A stretch of 64,000 nucleotides of DNA from Deinococcus detaillensis (GCF_007280555.1 NZ_VKDB01000007.1:1-64000); one strand, 5' to 3'; positions 11,099 through 20,609 are shown, counted from the stretch's first letter. A program made the numbers and translations. The notes: generated by a model from the letters alone, not told the origin.

Positions 11099-11524
11099 TC
11101 AGCGCTGCTCAAATTGATACTTCGCCGCTGGCAATTGTGAAGAGCGCGTGATGTTGATGGTGCCTCTAAAATCCACCCGTACGCCCGCCGCGTTGTGATA
11201 CTCGACTGGAAATTTGGTATTGCCCACATACAGAAAGCCGTCTCTAAGGGTGATCTGGCCGTCTAAGGGCAGCGCGTTCCAAGCGGCTTGATTCATCCAA
11301 ACGGTCAGGGGCGGATTTGAACCGCGCAGGGCAATGGTGTGGATGACGAGGTGACAGCCTCCGCAGATCGTAATCCCTCCGCTGAGGTTAGCTCCACAGG
11401 GCGAGCCTGAGCTTTTTTGGCATGGTATTTTGGTGAAGTTCGCTTTTCCTGTTGTTATAGATTCAGCAAAGACAGACGACGTTAAGCATAAAACAGCCGG
11501 GATCAACCAACGAACCTTGTTCAT
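11099..11524 (-). CDS. Secreted hypothetical protein, 141 residues
   Basis: The ATG at 11524 follows AGGAGAACT and starts a clear signal peptide (MNKVRWLIPAVLCLTSSVFA). The mature domain has several cysteines (IPCQKSSGSPCGAN, ITICGGCHLVI) that could form disulfides or bind a metal, followed by beta-rich sequence. I recognise no family. It is next to, and co-oriented with, the large BTAD regulator, whose stop lies about 70 nt upstream on the minus strand, so the two could be cotranscribed. Confidence 0.65.
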   Translation of the reverse strand: MNKVRWLIPAVLCLTSSVFAESITTGKANFTKIPCQKSSGSPCGANLSGGITICGGCHLVIHTIALRGSNPPLTVWMNQAAWNALPLDGQITLRDGFLYVGNTKFPVEYHNAAGVRVDFRGTINITRSSQLPAAKYQFEQR

Positions 11525-11593
11525 AGTTCTCCTTTTGAATCTTTCCACAGGGGCAACATAAGAAGGGCTGCGTGACCTGAGCGTGACCGGCCC

Positions 11594-14500
11594 TCACTCG
11601 GGTGGGAGTTGAGCGAGGTAAAAAGCCGTGAAGCGCTGGGCCTGAATCGGCGTGAGCGTCTGGGCCAACGTAGCCAAACTGTCCCGCGCCCTGAGATGAA
11701 GTTCAGGCGCGGCATCTGGCAAGCGGGCTAGCGCGAATTGAAGGCGCAGAGCCGTCAAAGCGTTCAAGCGCCGACTAGACAGTAGGGCCTGCGCCTCCGG
11801 TATCAGCGCGGCGGGAGGATCAGGCTGCCAAAGTTGCAAAGCCAGCGCGTCCGCTCTGAGGGATGGTGCCGCACTTGGGCCGATAGTGGCCAAGATTTCT
11901 TCGGCCTCTGAAGAGCGCCCCAGCGCAAATAACACCTCCCCACGTGTGAGATCAGCCAGAGTCTGTTCAGGAAACTCAGCCAAAGAACGCCAACGTTCGC
12001 CGGACTCAAGACATCTGAGCGCCTGTGTTGAGTCGCCTCTAAACAAGTTCAGTTTGGCTTGGATTGTATATTCAAACAGTCTATACGGCTCAAACTGAGG
12101 AGTCTTCACAATTTGTGTATCCAAGTTTTGTTCAGCAGCTTGATAATCTGCCAAGTCCAGCCAGAACTGACTCAAAACGATATTGAAATATGCAGCGTGT
12201 TTTTCTAATTTTGCCTTTCTGGTCAGATTGATTGCCTGAAGGAGGTTCTGAAGTGCTTTTCCCAAATTTCCCATCAATAAGTAGTAAAGATGCCAATAAT
12301 ATTTTTTAGCAGCATCAATACGTGGCTCCGTCAGCTTAGAAAACGCCTCTATTTCTTCCCATAGTTCCAATGACAGATCTGCTTGGCCTTCTTCTAAATA
12401 AAGTCCTAAGAGTTGCAACAAGACCTCGATCTGAATGAAGGTCATCCCTACCGCTTTGGCCTGCTCGCGTACCCACATCCACGCTGTCAGCGCCTGTTGC
12501 GTTTCACCTGACAAGTGCAGGATCCATCCTAAGTTAAACTTGGCGCGAATTTGGCCGTCTATATCGCTGGCCTGAGTCATCACCTCTACGCTTTGCTGAA
12601 TGCTGACGCGGGCAGAGGGCAAATCACCATTTTCGGCTTGGCATTCGGCCAAAGTGAGATGCAGAATGCCCGCCCGACTCAGATCGCTCGGCGGATTGCA
12701 GGCGAGACCGAGGTGGAGTTGCTCCTGCGCCCACGCCAGTCTTCCCCACTGCTTAGCGGCCATTCCCGCGATCAGGTACGCCTCGGCCCGCAGCTCATCC
12801 GGCACGCCGACCCAGCTCAGGACTTCTTCCATGCGGGTCACCGCCTCGGCGTTGTTGCCGGTGCGGAAGGTCAGGCGGGCCAACTTGGTGGCGGCCTCGG
12901 CCCGCAGCGTCAGGTCGCCCAAGCGCTCGGCGAGTTGCAGCATCTCTCCCGCGTCTTGCTGCCAGCCTGCTTGCTCGTTGAGAATGCGCCACAGCGTAAT
13001 CCGCTCGGAGAGCAGAGAGCACCGCTCGCGGGCGTCAGTGGTGAGGGCCAATGCCTGCGCATAGTGCGCCAGCGCCTCGCGGTAAGCGTAAACCCGCTTG
13101 GCGTCCGCCGCTGCCGTGCGCCACCACGCCAGCGCTTCGCGGTTTTCGCCTGCGGCCTGAAGGTGCTGGGCAATCCGGGCGGGCGGGCTGCCGCGCCGCT
13201 GCAAAGTGGCGGCGAGGCGGCGGTGCAGCAAACGGCGGCGGGACGGCCTCAGCTCGTCGTCCAGCACGCGGCGCACCAGCTCGTGCCCGAAGCGGTAGCC
13301 CAGTGGGTCGGCCCGCAAGAGTCCGGCTTGCTCAGCCCGCTCGAGGAGTTCTAAACTTGTCCACTCGTCTAGAGCGGTGGTTTGGGCCAAATCCTCGGCG
13401 GCAAAGACCTCGCCCGCCAAACTCGCCGCGTCCAGCAAGCGGCGGGCCGAGGGGCCGAGGCGCTCCAAACGCTCAAGCAGTGTGCCGCGCACAGTGATTG
13501 AAAGCGGCATGTCTTCGTAGGTGGGATTCACGCTGTCGTAAACCGTGTGCCAGCCGCCTGCCGCGTCTTGCCAGAGACTGCCGCCCTCAATCAGGCCGCG
13601 CAGCGTTTCTTGCACGAACAGCGGGTTGCCGCCCGTCGCCTCATGCAGCCGCTGGGTAAAATACTCACCCCGGCGGCTGCCTGACACGGTACGAATCAGC
13701 GAGAGCAAATCGGTTTCGCTCCAGGGTTCAAGCCGGAGTTGCCGCGCCAGCCCCGCTTTCTCGAGGGCGGAAAAAGCGGCGTGGGCGTGCGGACGCTCGG
13801 AGAGTTCAAAAGCCCGCGCCGAGACGAGGAGCCGCAGCGGCTGACTCTTGAGACGCTGAGCCAAGTTTCCAATGACTTCTAAGGTGGTGGCGTCGAGCCA
13901 GTGGGCGTCGTCAATCAGTAAGGTGATGAGCGGATTGGCGGGGTGCGGAGATTCAAACAGCAGCAGCACGGCCTCGCTCAAGACCTCCACGAAGCGGGTG
14001 CGCTCGGCGGCATTGGGCGCGATCTGGCTGGGCGTACTTTGGCTGGGAGCAAGTGGGCTGAGTGGAAGTGGACTGGGCAAAGACTGACTCAGAAGAGGAC
14101 TGCTCTGAGGCGCAGAACTGGCACTGGCCGCAGAAGTTGTTGCCCCGCCGGACACTTCCGGCAACAAGCGGGCGAGTTCTCGGCGGGCGGCCTGACTCAG
14201 CGGCCACCCGCTTTCTGCGAGAAGCGAGCGCAGCAAAGGCAGCAGCGGAGCGAGCGGGGTGAACTGGGTCAGCTCTTGGGCGCGAACCACCCAATACCTA
14301 CCGCGTGAGCGGGCCAGTTCTTCCAGCAAACGGGTTTTGCCCACCCCCGGCTCGCCAGTGAGCAGCACCAGCGGGACTTGCAGCCGCGTCACGGCCCGCC
14401 AAGCCGCGTCACGGGCGACGAACGGCAGTTCGAGCGCCGTCACCGACAAGGGAGCAGACAGCGGCGGGCTGAGCGCCTGCGTCAGGTAACTTTGTTCGAG

Positions 14501-15199
14501 GTCGCCGCGCCGAAGCTGCTCAGCGATTTGGAGCGTGTGCGGCAGCGGCGTCAGGCCGAGTTCAGCGCTCAGCACCTGACGGCAGCGCTCAAACTGCTTC
14601 AGGGCCGCGCCGCGTTCGCCCAGCAGACCGTAAAGGCGCATCACGGCGCAGTGCCGCGCTTCTTGTAGCTCATCGGTTTGCAGCAGGCGCAGGTGGGCTT
14701 GCAGCGCCCGCGCATACTCGCCCTGCGCTTCCCAGTCGGCGGCTTGCTGCGTCATGGCGGCTTGCCAGCGCAGCGAGAGCTGCTCACGCTGCGCCTGCGC
14801 CCAGTCTTCAAAGTCGGGGCTGGCGGGCCAATCGGTGTGGCTCAAAAAGTCGCCCCGGTAGGTGGCCAGCGCCGCTTCACGTTCGCCCACGTCCAGCAGC
14901 GCTGCAAATTCTAGAGCGTCCACCGCGACCTCGGGGCTGAGGCACAGCAGTTCGTCTTGCGTTTCGATCAGGGCTTCCGGCACGGCGGAGCGCACGCGGC
15001 GCAGCAGTTGGCGCAAATTGGTGCGTGCCCGCGCTTCGTCGCCGTCGTCCCAGAGCAGTCCGGCTAGGCGGCTGCGCGGCGTGGGGCCTTCAAGCGCCAG
15101 ATACGCCAGCAAGCCCGCCGCTTTGCGAACCGGCAGTTCGAGCGGCTGACCTTGGAAGCGAATCAGGGGAGTGCCGAGCAGCAGCAGCTCAAGGGCCAT
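11594..15199 (-). CDS. Large BTAD/AAA-ATPase/TPR transcriptional regulator
   Basis: This 1201-residue protein has the order seen in SARP-like regulators: a winged-helix domain (about 1-90), a bacterial transcriptional activation (BTAD) repeat domain (about 95-240), an AAA/NACHT-like ATPase with Walker A GEPGVGKTRLLEEL and Walker B LLIDDAHWLD, then a long TPR-type helical region to the end. There is no C-terminal LuxR domain. A Ser/Pro/Gln-rich low-complexity insert interrupts the ATPase between the two Walker motifs. The stretch 12050-12450 is clearly AT-richer than the rest. Targets are unknown. Such proteins usually sense a ligand through the repeats and activate nearby genes. Confidence 0.85.
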   Translation of the reverse strand: MALELLLLGTPLIRFQGQPLELPVRKAAGLLAYLALEGPTPRSRLAGLLWDDGDEARARTNLRQLLRRVRSAVPEALIETQDELLCLSPEVAVDALEFAALLDVGEREAALATYRGDFLSHTDWPASPDFEDWAQAQREQLSLRWQAAMTQQAADWEAQGEYARALQAHLRLLQTDELQEARHCAVMRLYGLLGERGAALKQFERCRQVLSAELGLTPLPHTLQIAEQLRRGDLEQSYLTQALSPPLSAPLSVTALELPFVARDAAWRAVTRLQVPLVLLTGEPGVGKTRLLEELARSRGRYWVVRAQELTQFTPLAPLLPLLRSLLAESGWPLSQAARRELARLLPEVSGGATTSAASASSAPQSSPLLSQSLPSPLPLSPLAPSQSTPSQIAPNAAERTRFVEVLSEAVLLLFESPHPANPLITLLIDDAHWLDATTLEVIGNLAQRLKSQPLRLLVSARAFELSERPHAHAAFSALEKAGLARQLRLEPWSETDLLSLIRTVSGSRRGEYFTQRLHEATGGNPLFVQETLRGLIEGGSLWQDAAGGWHTVYDSVNPTYEDMPLSITVRGTLLERLERLGPSARRLLDAASLAGEVFAAEDLAQTTALDEWTSLELLERAEQAGLLRADPLGYRFGHELVRRVLDDELRPSRRRLLHRRLAATLQRRGSPPARIAQHLQAAGENREALAWWRTAAADAKRVYAYREALAHYAQALALTTDARERCSLLSERITLWRILNEQAGWQQDAGEMLQLAERLGDLTLRAEAATKLARLTFRTGNNAEAVTRMEEVLSWVGVPDELRAEAYLIAGMAAKQWGRLAWAQEQLHLGLACNPPSDLSRAGILHLTLAECQAENGDLPSARVSIQQSVEVMTQASDIDGQIRAKFNLGWILHLSGETQQALTAWMWVREQAKAVGMTFIQIEVLLQLLGLYLEEGQADLSLELWEEIEAFSKLTEPRIDAAKKYYWHLYYLLMGNLGKALQNLLQAINLTRKAKLEKHAAYFNIVLSQFWLDLADYQAAEQNLDTQIVKTPQFEPYRLFEYTIQAKLNLFRGDSTQALRCLESGERWRSLAEFPEQTLADLTRGEVLFALGRSSEAEEILATIGPSAAPSLRADALALQLWQPDPPAALIPEAQALLSSRRLNALTALRLQFALARLPDAAPELHLRARDSLATLAQTLTPIQAQRFTAFYLAQLPPE

Positions 15200-15528
15200 A
15201 GGCCTTACCTCTGGAGGAGGGCGGAGGGCAAAAAAGCTCGACGCTTTTAGTGTAGCCCAGTCAGCAAAGCTGCGCCCCGCGTGGAGCGGAGCGTCTTTGC
15301 TTTTTGAGTTGTTTGGAGCTATTCAGTTGTCAGGGATAGTGTCAGCTTGACGCTTAAGTTGAGGACAGATGCCCCCGGCGGGCGAGTGGATATTTTGGAG
15401 GCCGCGCTGCGTGGTTTTGAGACGGCTCATAGCGAGCAGCGACGCTAACTTGAATATTACTCCGCCTTTCCCGTATCAAAAGCACAAAACCCCCACCACT
15501 CCGGTAGGGGTTCTTGCTGTGCTGGACG
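15200..15528. other. Intergenic region between the BTAD regulator and tRNA-Arg
   Basis: No gene is visible in these 329 bases. On the minus strand a TACACT box (complement of 15249-15254) could serve as a -10 for the BTAD gene, leaving a leader of about 45 nt with an AGAGG ribosome binding site; no good -35 is seen. The tRNA terminator lies at 15485-15512. The rest shows nothing I can name. Confidence 0.4.
15485..15512 (-). terminator. Intrinsic terminator of tRNA-Arg
   Basis: On the minus strand AACCCCTACC (15512-15503) pairs with GGTGGGGGTT (15497-15488) around a 5-nt loop, with one wobble, followed by TTGTG and TTTT. It lies 17 nt after the tRNA 3' end. Confidence 0.8.
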
Positions 15529-15605
15529 TGGTGCACTCGACTGGAATCGAACCAGTGGCCTGCCCCTTAGGAGGGGGCCGCTCTATCCGACTGAGCTACG
15601 AGTGC
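15529..15605 (-). tRNA. tRNA-Arg (anticodon CCT)
   Basis: The minus strand folds as a full cloverleaf. The acceptor stem is GCACTCG/CGAGTGC. The D arm is GCTC-AGTCGGATA-GAGC. The anticodon loop is CTCCTAA on the stem GCCCC/GGGGC, and the T arm is ACTGG-TTCGATT-CCAGT. The anticodon CCT reads AGG, so it charges arginine. The 3' CCA is encoded (15529-15531 on the plus strand as its complement). Length 77 with CCA. It is a single-tRNA unit with its own terminator. Confidence 0.96.
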
Positions 15606-15757
15606 GGGAGCGGTGAAATCCTGCGTCCAGCAGTATAGAACACTTGCCGCGCCGCGTGCCAACCCCGAGCCGATCAAGCCGCATACAGACAGCCAAAACA
15701 AGGTCTTTACTGCTTGCCCATCCTGGCTCATATATTACGTCATAAACAGAATTATGC

Positions 15758-15763
15758 TACAAT
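15758..15763 (+). promoter_or_regulatory. Leaderless -10 box for the BRO-like gene
   Basis: TACAAT ends 6 nt before the ATG at 15770, so transcription should begin at or next to the start codon. The surrounding 30 bp (15733-15763) are unusually AT-rich for this genome. A TTATGACGTAA half-site lies on the minus strand at 15735-15745. Confidence 0.6.
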
Positions 15764-15769
15764 ACTTCT

Positions 15770-16519
15770 ATGAATGCGACTATCGATACAGCGCTTAAAA
15801 CGGTGGCCCCGACCCTCTCCATCGGCAGCGCCCGCTTGCCGCTGAGTGACGCAGGACGCCTGCACGCCGCCAGCGCCCTGAGCTTTTTGGGCCTCGGTCA
15901 AGCAGCAGCGTGGGCGCAGCAAGACTGGGAAAGCCCGCACTGGAAAGCTTTTGAACAGATGCACAGCCTAAGCCATGAGCTGAGCGACTTCGGCGCGGGG
16001 CCGGAGCCGACCCTCAGCGTGGCCGAGTTCGTGGCCTTGGCCGCCCAGACGCAAACCACTTCCGCCCGCCGCCTTCAGCGCAAAATGGCCGACACCTTCG
16101 CCCGCAGCTTGATGGGCGACATCCGGCTGGCCGCCGAGGTGGCCGAGCGCAGTTCAGAACCGCTGGCCCGCAGTTGGCTGCACGCCCGCTTGGAATCCCA
16201 AGACGCCCGCCGCACCTTGATGAGCGCCGCTGCCAAGCACGGCGGACACGGCCCGATTTTTGGACAGCTTGGCAGCGTGAGTAACCGCAGCGTGCTGGGC
16301 AAAGACAGCGCCACCCTGCGCCGTGAGCGCGGCGTCAAGCAGACCCGCGACGGTCTGGGCACCGACGAGTTGCGCCGGTTGTCGTACCTCGACGCCGCCA
16401 CTGCCGCCGCGCTGGAAGGCGGCACTGTTCAGGGCAACGACGCTATTTTGGAACTCCACCGCAAAGTTGCTGGGCGCGAGCGCCAGACTTGGGCAGGCGG
16501 GCTGGATAGAGCAGGCTAA
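15770..16519 (+). CDS. BRO/antirepressor-like protein, possibly DNA-damage related
   Basis: The 249-residue product resembles BRO-family proteins (phage antirepressors, and the DinD-type damage-inducible proteins). ARRLQRKMADTFARSLMGDIR corresponds to the BRO-N helix ending. SWLHARLESQDARRTLMSAAAKHGG and ATLRRERGVKQTRDGLGTDELRRLSYLDAATAAAL match the conserved C-terminal block in which such proteins read RDHL..EELA. The N-terminus is divergent. No phage genes are nearby, so it looks domesticated. Expression is probably leaderless from TACAAT at 15758. Assignment rests on remembered family patterns and is moderate. Confidence 0.55.
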   Translation: MNATIDTALKTVAPTLSIGSARLPLSDAGRLHAASALSFLGLGQAAAWAQQDWESPHWKAFEQMHSLSHELSDFGAGPEPTLSVAEFVALAAQTQTTSARRLQRKMADTFARSLMGDIRLAAEVAERSSEPLARSWLHARLESQDARRTLMSAAAKHGGHGPIFGQLGSVSNRSVLGKDSATLRRERGVKQTRDGLGTDELRRLSYLDAATAAALEGGTVQGNDAILELHRKVAGRERQTWAGGLDRAG

Positions 16520-16615
16520 ATTTGTTTTTCAATTCAAAAGGGTGACCCCGTGAGAAGATGCAGCGGGGCCGCCGCTTGTCAGGGTTAGGCTCCCCAAAGT
16601 TCAAAGGAGCCGCCA

Positions 16616-17101
16616 ATGACCCGAGAGAGCGACGCAAATCCGCCAGTTCCGACGACTACAGCCGCGCCCGAATGGGGACGTGCCTACACCGCGCCGGACA
16701 TCACTGTTTACTTTGACAAAGCACGCTGCATTCATTTCGCCGCCTGCATTCGCGGCTTGCCGCAGGTGTTCAATACCGACGCCCGCCCCTGGATTCAGCC
16801 CGACGCCGCGCCCGCCGGGGCACTGGCCGAAGTGGTGCGCCGATGCCCCACCGGAGCGCTGCACTATGCCCTGGCCAGTGGCCCCGCTGAGCAACCGGAA
16901 GACACCACCATTCAAGTCTGCGAAAAAGGCCCGCTGTTCGTACGCGGTGATCTGAGGATGGCCGCGCCGCAGGGCAGCGTCCACGACACCCGCATGGCCC
17001 TGTGCCGCTGCGGGGCGAGCCACAACAAACCGTTTTGCGACGGCTCCCACCGCAACAGCGGGTTTGAGGCGGCGGGCGGCGAGAAGTTGAATCAAGGCTG
17101 A
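16616..17101 (+). CDS. Iron-sulfur protein: Fer4-like domain fused to a CDGSH domain
   Basis: This 161-residue protein joins two iron-sulfur modules. The first (about 27-90) is a divergent mono-cluster ferredoxin domain with cysteines in KARCIHFAACIRG and RRCPTGAL (YjdI/Fer4_19 type). The second (about 100-160) is a CDGSH domain ending in LCRCGASHNKPFCDGSH, whose Cys-Cys-Cys-His set binds a 2Fe-2S cluster. AAAGGAGCC precedes the ATG. Proteins of this design occur in bacteria and are thought to handle electrons or clusters; no partner is encoded beside it. Confidence 0.88.
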   Translation: MTRESDANPPVPTTTAAPEWGRAYTAPDITVYFDKARCIHFAACIRGLPQVFNTDARPWIQPDAAPAGALAEVVRRCPTGALHYALASGPAEQPEDTTIQVCEKGPLFVRGDLRMAAPQGSVHDTRMALCRCGASHNKPFCDGSHRNSGFEAAGGEKLNQG

Positions 17102-17242
17102 GGACGGGAGTTGGGGAGTGGTTTGGGTACCGATAGGCCTACTCACCTCACCAGACGGAGTGATCTGGCCTTCTAAAAACCTTCAAGTGCCTTCCCAAAC
17201 GGAATACAAACCAACACCCGCACGCGCCGCGCCGCGCTTCTC

Positions 17243-17306
17243 TATGCTGTAGGGTATGCCTCTTCAACATCTTGCCCTTCTTTTTTCCCGCCTGCGGTCA
17301 CTGTGA
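17243..17306 (+). CDS. Leaderless 16-codon leader peptide coupled to cinA
   Basis: TATGCT (17243-17248) lies 7 nt before ATG 17256. That ATG opens a 16-residue frame (MPLQHLALLFSRLRSL) ending TGA at 17304-17306. The stop overlaps the GTG start of cinA as GTGA. No other ribosome binding site precedes cinA, so ribosomes finishing this peptide would restart on cinA. The peptide is Leu-rich. I see no terminator or stem that would make it a classic attenuator. The open reading frame is certain; its use is inferred. Confidence 0.5.
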
Positions 17307-18586
17307 AAGCTGAGATCATCAGCGTCGGCACCGAATTGCTGCTCGGCGAAATCGTGGATACCAATGCGGCGTTCGTGGCCCGCGAACTGTCGCTGCGCGG
17401 CGTGACCTTGCAGCGCAAAGCCACCGTCGGTGACAACTTGGAGCGCATCAGCGGCCTCATTCGGGAATCGCTTTCCCGCGCCGACTTGGTGATTTTGGGC
17501 GGCGGCCTCGGCCCCACCGACGACGACCTGACCCGTGAGGGCATTGCCGCAGTCGCCCACGAGACGCCTGCTGAAGACCCCGAGTTGCTGGCCTGGCTCA
17601 GCAATCTGTTTACTTCGCGCGAGCGCACGATGGCCCCAATCAACCGCAAGCAGGCCTGGCTGATTCCCTCGGCCTCAGCGCTGCCCAACCCACTCGGCAC
17701 CGCGCCGGGCTGGTTTGTGACGCTGCCGCAGGGGCACGAATTTGCCGGAAAACGGATTGCGGCCCTGCCCGGCCCGCCCCGCGAGATGAACCGCATGTTC
17801 AGAGAAGAACTGCTGCCCCGCCTGAACCTTCCCACTTGGGCCTTTTACGCGGTCACGCTCCACACGTCGGGCATCGGTGAGAGCGATGTGGCCACCCATT
17901 TGGGCGACCTGACCAAAATCGCCAATCCCAGCGTGGCTACCTACGCCCGCAAAACCGGAACCGACGTGCGGGTGGCCGCCAGTGCCAAGAGCGCTGAGGA
18001 AGCGCGGCAGCTGGCCGAACCTGTCCTAGCGCAGGCCCGCACCGCTTTGGGCCGCTACATTTGGGCCGAAGAAAAAACCGGCGACCCGCCCGCCACCCTT
18101 GCGGGCGCAGTCATCAAGCTGCTGGCTGGACGGAGCCTCGGCTTAGTGGAAGCAGGCAGCGGCGGCACTTTGGCCCTTCAATTTGCCGGCGCTGCTGCTC
18201 TTAAAGGAGCCGCCATCTCGGACGATCACGCCACTTTGCTGACGCTCGGCCTGACGCCGATCACCCTTTCCAGAGACGGAGCGTGTAGCGAAGCCGCCGC
18301 ACTGGAACTCGCTCACGGCGCACGCGAGCGGTTTGGAACCGGGATAGGCCTAAGCGTCTGCGCCGCCGCCGAGGGTGAGCAGCAAGGCCAAGTGGCGATT
18401 GCCATCGTGGGCGAGGGCTTAGAGCGCGTCGCCTCGGTCAATTGGCCGGGCGACGCCGGGCAAGTCCGCGAGCGGGCCGCCAGCACCGCGCTGAACTTGG
18501 CATTTCGGGCGCTGAGTGCAGCCGAAGCCGATCAAACGCAAGCGGGCCAAACCCAAGCCAACCAGACTCAGGCGGGTCAGCGATGA
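17303..18586 (+). CDS. cinA: CinA-family protein, first gene of the recA operon
   Basis: CinA proteins pair an N-terminal MoaB-like domain (COG1058, pyrophosphatase activity on ADP-ribose-like substrates) with a C-terminal NMN deamidase domain. The 427-residue protein has a typical first domain (EIISVGTELLLGEIVDTNAAFVARELS, LGGGLGPTDDDLTREGIA). The second domain keeps the fold pattern, but the usual ESCTGG becomes EAGSGG and the TGxAGP stretch becomes SVCAAAEG, so deamidase activity is doubtful. Its stop overlaps thpR. The GTG start is coupled to a leader peptide. The product is cytoplasmic. The cinA-ligT-recA order is the one known in Deinococcus. Confidence 0.92.
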   Translation: MKAEIISVGTELLLGEIVDTNAAFVARELSLRGVTLQRKATVGDNLERISGLIRESLSRADLVILGGGLGPTDDDLTREGIAAVAHETPAEDPELLAWLSNLFTSRERTMAPINRKQAWLIPSASALPNPLGTAPGWFVTLPQGHEFAGKRIAALPGPPREMNRMFREELLPRLNLPTWAFYAVTLHTSGIGESDVATHLGDLTKIANPSVATYARKTGTDVRVAASAKSAEEARQLAEPVLAQARTALGRYIWAEEKTGDPPATLAGAVIKLLAGRSLGLVEAGSGGTLALQFAGAAALKGAAISDDHATLLTLGLTPITLSRDGACSEAAALELAHGARERFGTGIGLSVCAAAEGEQQGQVAIAIVGEGLERVASVNWPGDAGQVRERAASTALNLAFRALSAAEADQTQAGQTQANQTQAGQR

Positions 18587-19520
18587 GCAAGCCGCAGAAG
18601 AAAGGCCAACCGCTGAAGCTGAGAGCCGCGCCACGCCGCCCCACTGAACGCCCAGCCGAGCCCAATCTGTCCCAGGCCAATGCATCCCAGGCTGCTGAAC
18701 CGAGCGCTTATAAAGAGACGCCGCCCGAGCCTCAACACAGCCAGCCCAGCCGCCCACCCCAGCGCAGTGAACGAAGTGAGCGCCCAGCCGCCCAGAAACC
18801 ACGTCCAACCGGGCCCGCCGGCGATAAGCGTCCTCGCAGCAAACCGACTCGGGACGCGCCCGTTTACGATACCCACCAAGCCAACCTGCGCCTCTTTTTT
18901 GCCCTCAAAGTGCCGCCGGAAGTCGCCGAGCAGCTTGCCACGGCCCAAAAGAACTTGCGCGGCAATTGGCGCTCAGTGCGGGCCGATCAGTTGCATGTGA
19001 CGCTGGCGTATCTGCCCGGCGTTGACCCAGCCAAAATAGACGCCCTCAAGAAACTGGGCGAGCAAGTGGCCGCACAAACCGCACCGCTGAGCCTCAAGCT
19101 GCGCGGCACCGGGTATTTTCCCAACGAAGGCAGCCCCCGCGTCTGGTTTGTCAAAGTGGAAGCCGAGGGGCTGGAAGAATTGGCCGCTGCGCTGCGCCTT
19201 GGCCTTACGGAACTGGGGGTGGACACCGACAACCTCGCCTTCAAAGCCCACATTACCCTGGCCCGCAAGAAGGGCGCAGCTCCCCGCTTGCCGCCCAAAA
19301 TTTTTGACCTCGGCTGGGATGCGGGCGCGGTGACGCTTTACCGCAGCCACCTCCAAAAGACTGGGCCGATCTACGAGAACTTGGCGATGTTTAAGTTGCG
19401 CGGCGAATTTCGTGCTACCATTATGTCCAGTGCTGAATCTACTCCAGACATAACCGCCGACATTGCATCTGCACCAAGCCAACTCGATCTGCCAACCGAT
19501 CTGTCCCCGGAGGACACCCC

Positions 19521-19524
<4 letters not shown>
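18583..19524 (+). CDS. thpR: RNA 2',3'-cyclic phosphodiesterase (2'-5' RNA ligase family)
   Basis: The ATG at 18583 overlaps the cinA stop as ATGA. The 313-residue protein has the LigT/ThpR fold with both catalytic HxTx motifs, [10 protein letters not shown] and [10 protein letters not shown], which act on 2',3'-cyclic or 2'-5' RNA ends. Two features are unusual. There is an N-terminal extension of about 100 residues that is Pro/Gln/Ser/Arg-rich and looks disordered. After the family's normal end at LAMFKLRGE there is also a 38-residue tail. The DNA of that tail holds inverted TTATGTC/GACATAA sites just before recA. The stop overlaps recA as ATGA. Confidence 0.9.
19415..19453 (+). promoter_or_regulatory. 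Possible recA-proximal promoter with split RDRM-like operator
   Basis: TACCAT (19415-19420) could be a -10 box. It is followed at once by TTATGTC (19421-19427), whose exact complement GACATAA lies at 19447-19453, 19 nt further on. These arms equal the two halves of the Deinococcus radiation/desiccation response motif as I recall it, but the usual gap is 3 nt. Position is 68 nt before the recA start, inside the dispensable thpR tail. Confidence 0.4.

Positions 19525-20609
<1,085 letters not shown>

Noticed and set aside
13990..14120. Repetitive DNA in the BTAD gene taken as a possible CRISPR or tandem repeat
   Set aside because: It encodes a Ser/Pro/Gln low-complexity linker in frame; repeat units are irregular and there are no spacers.
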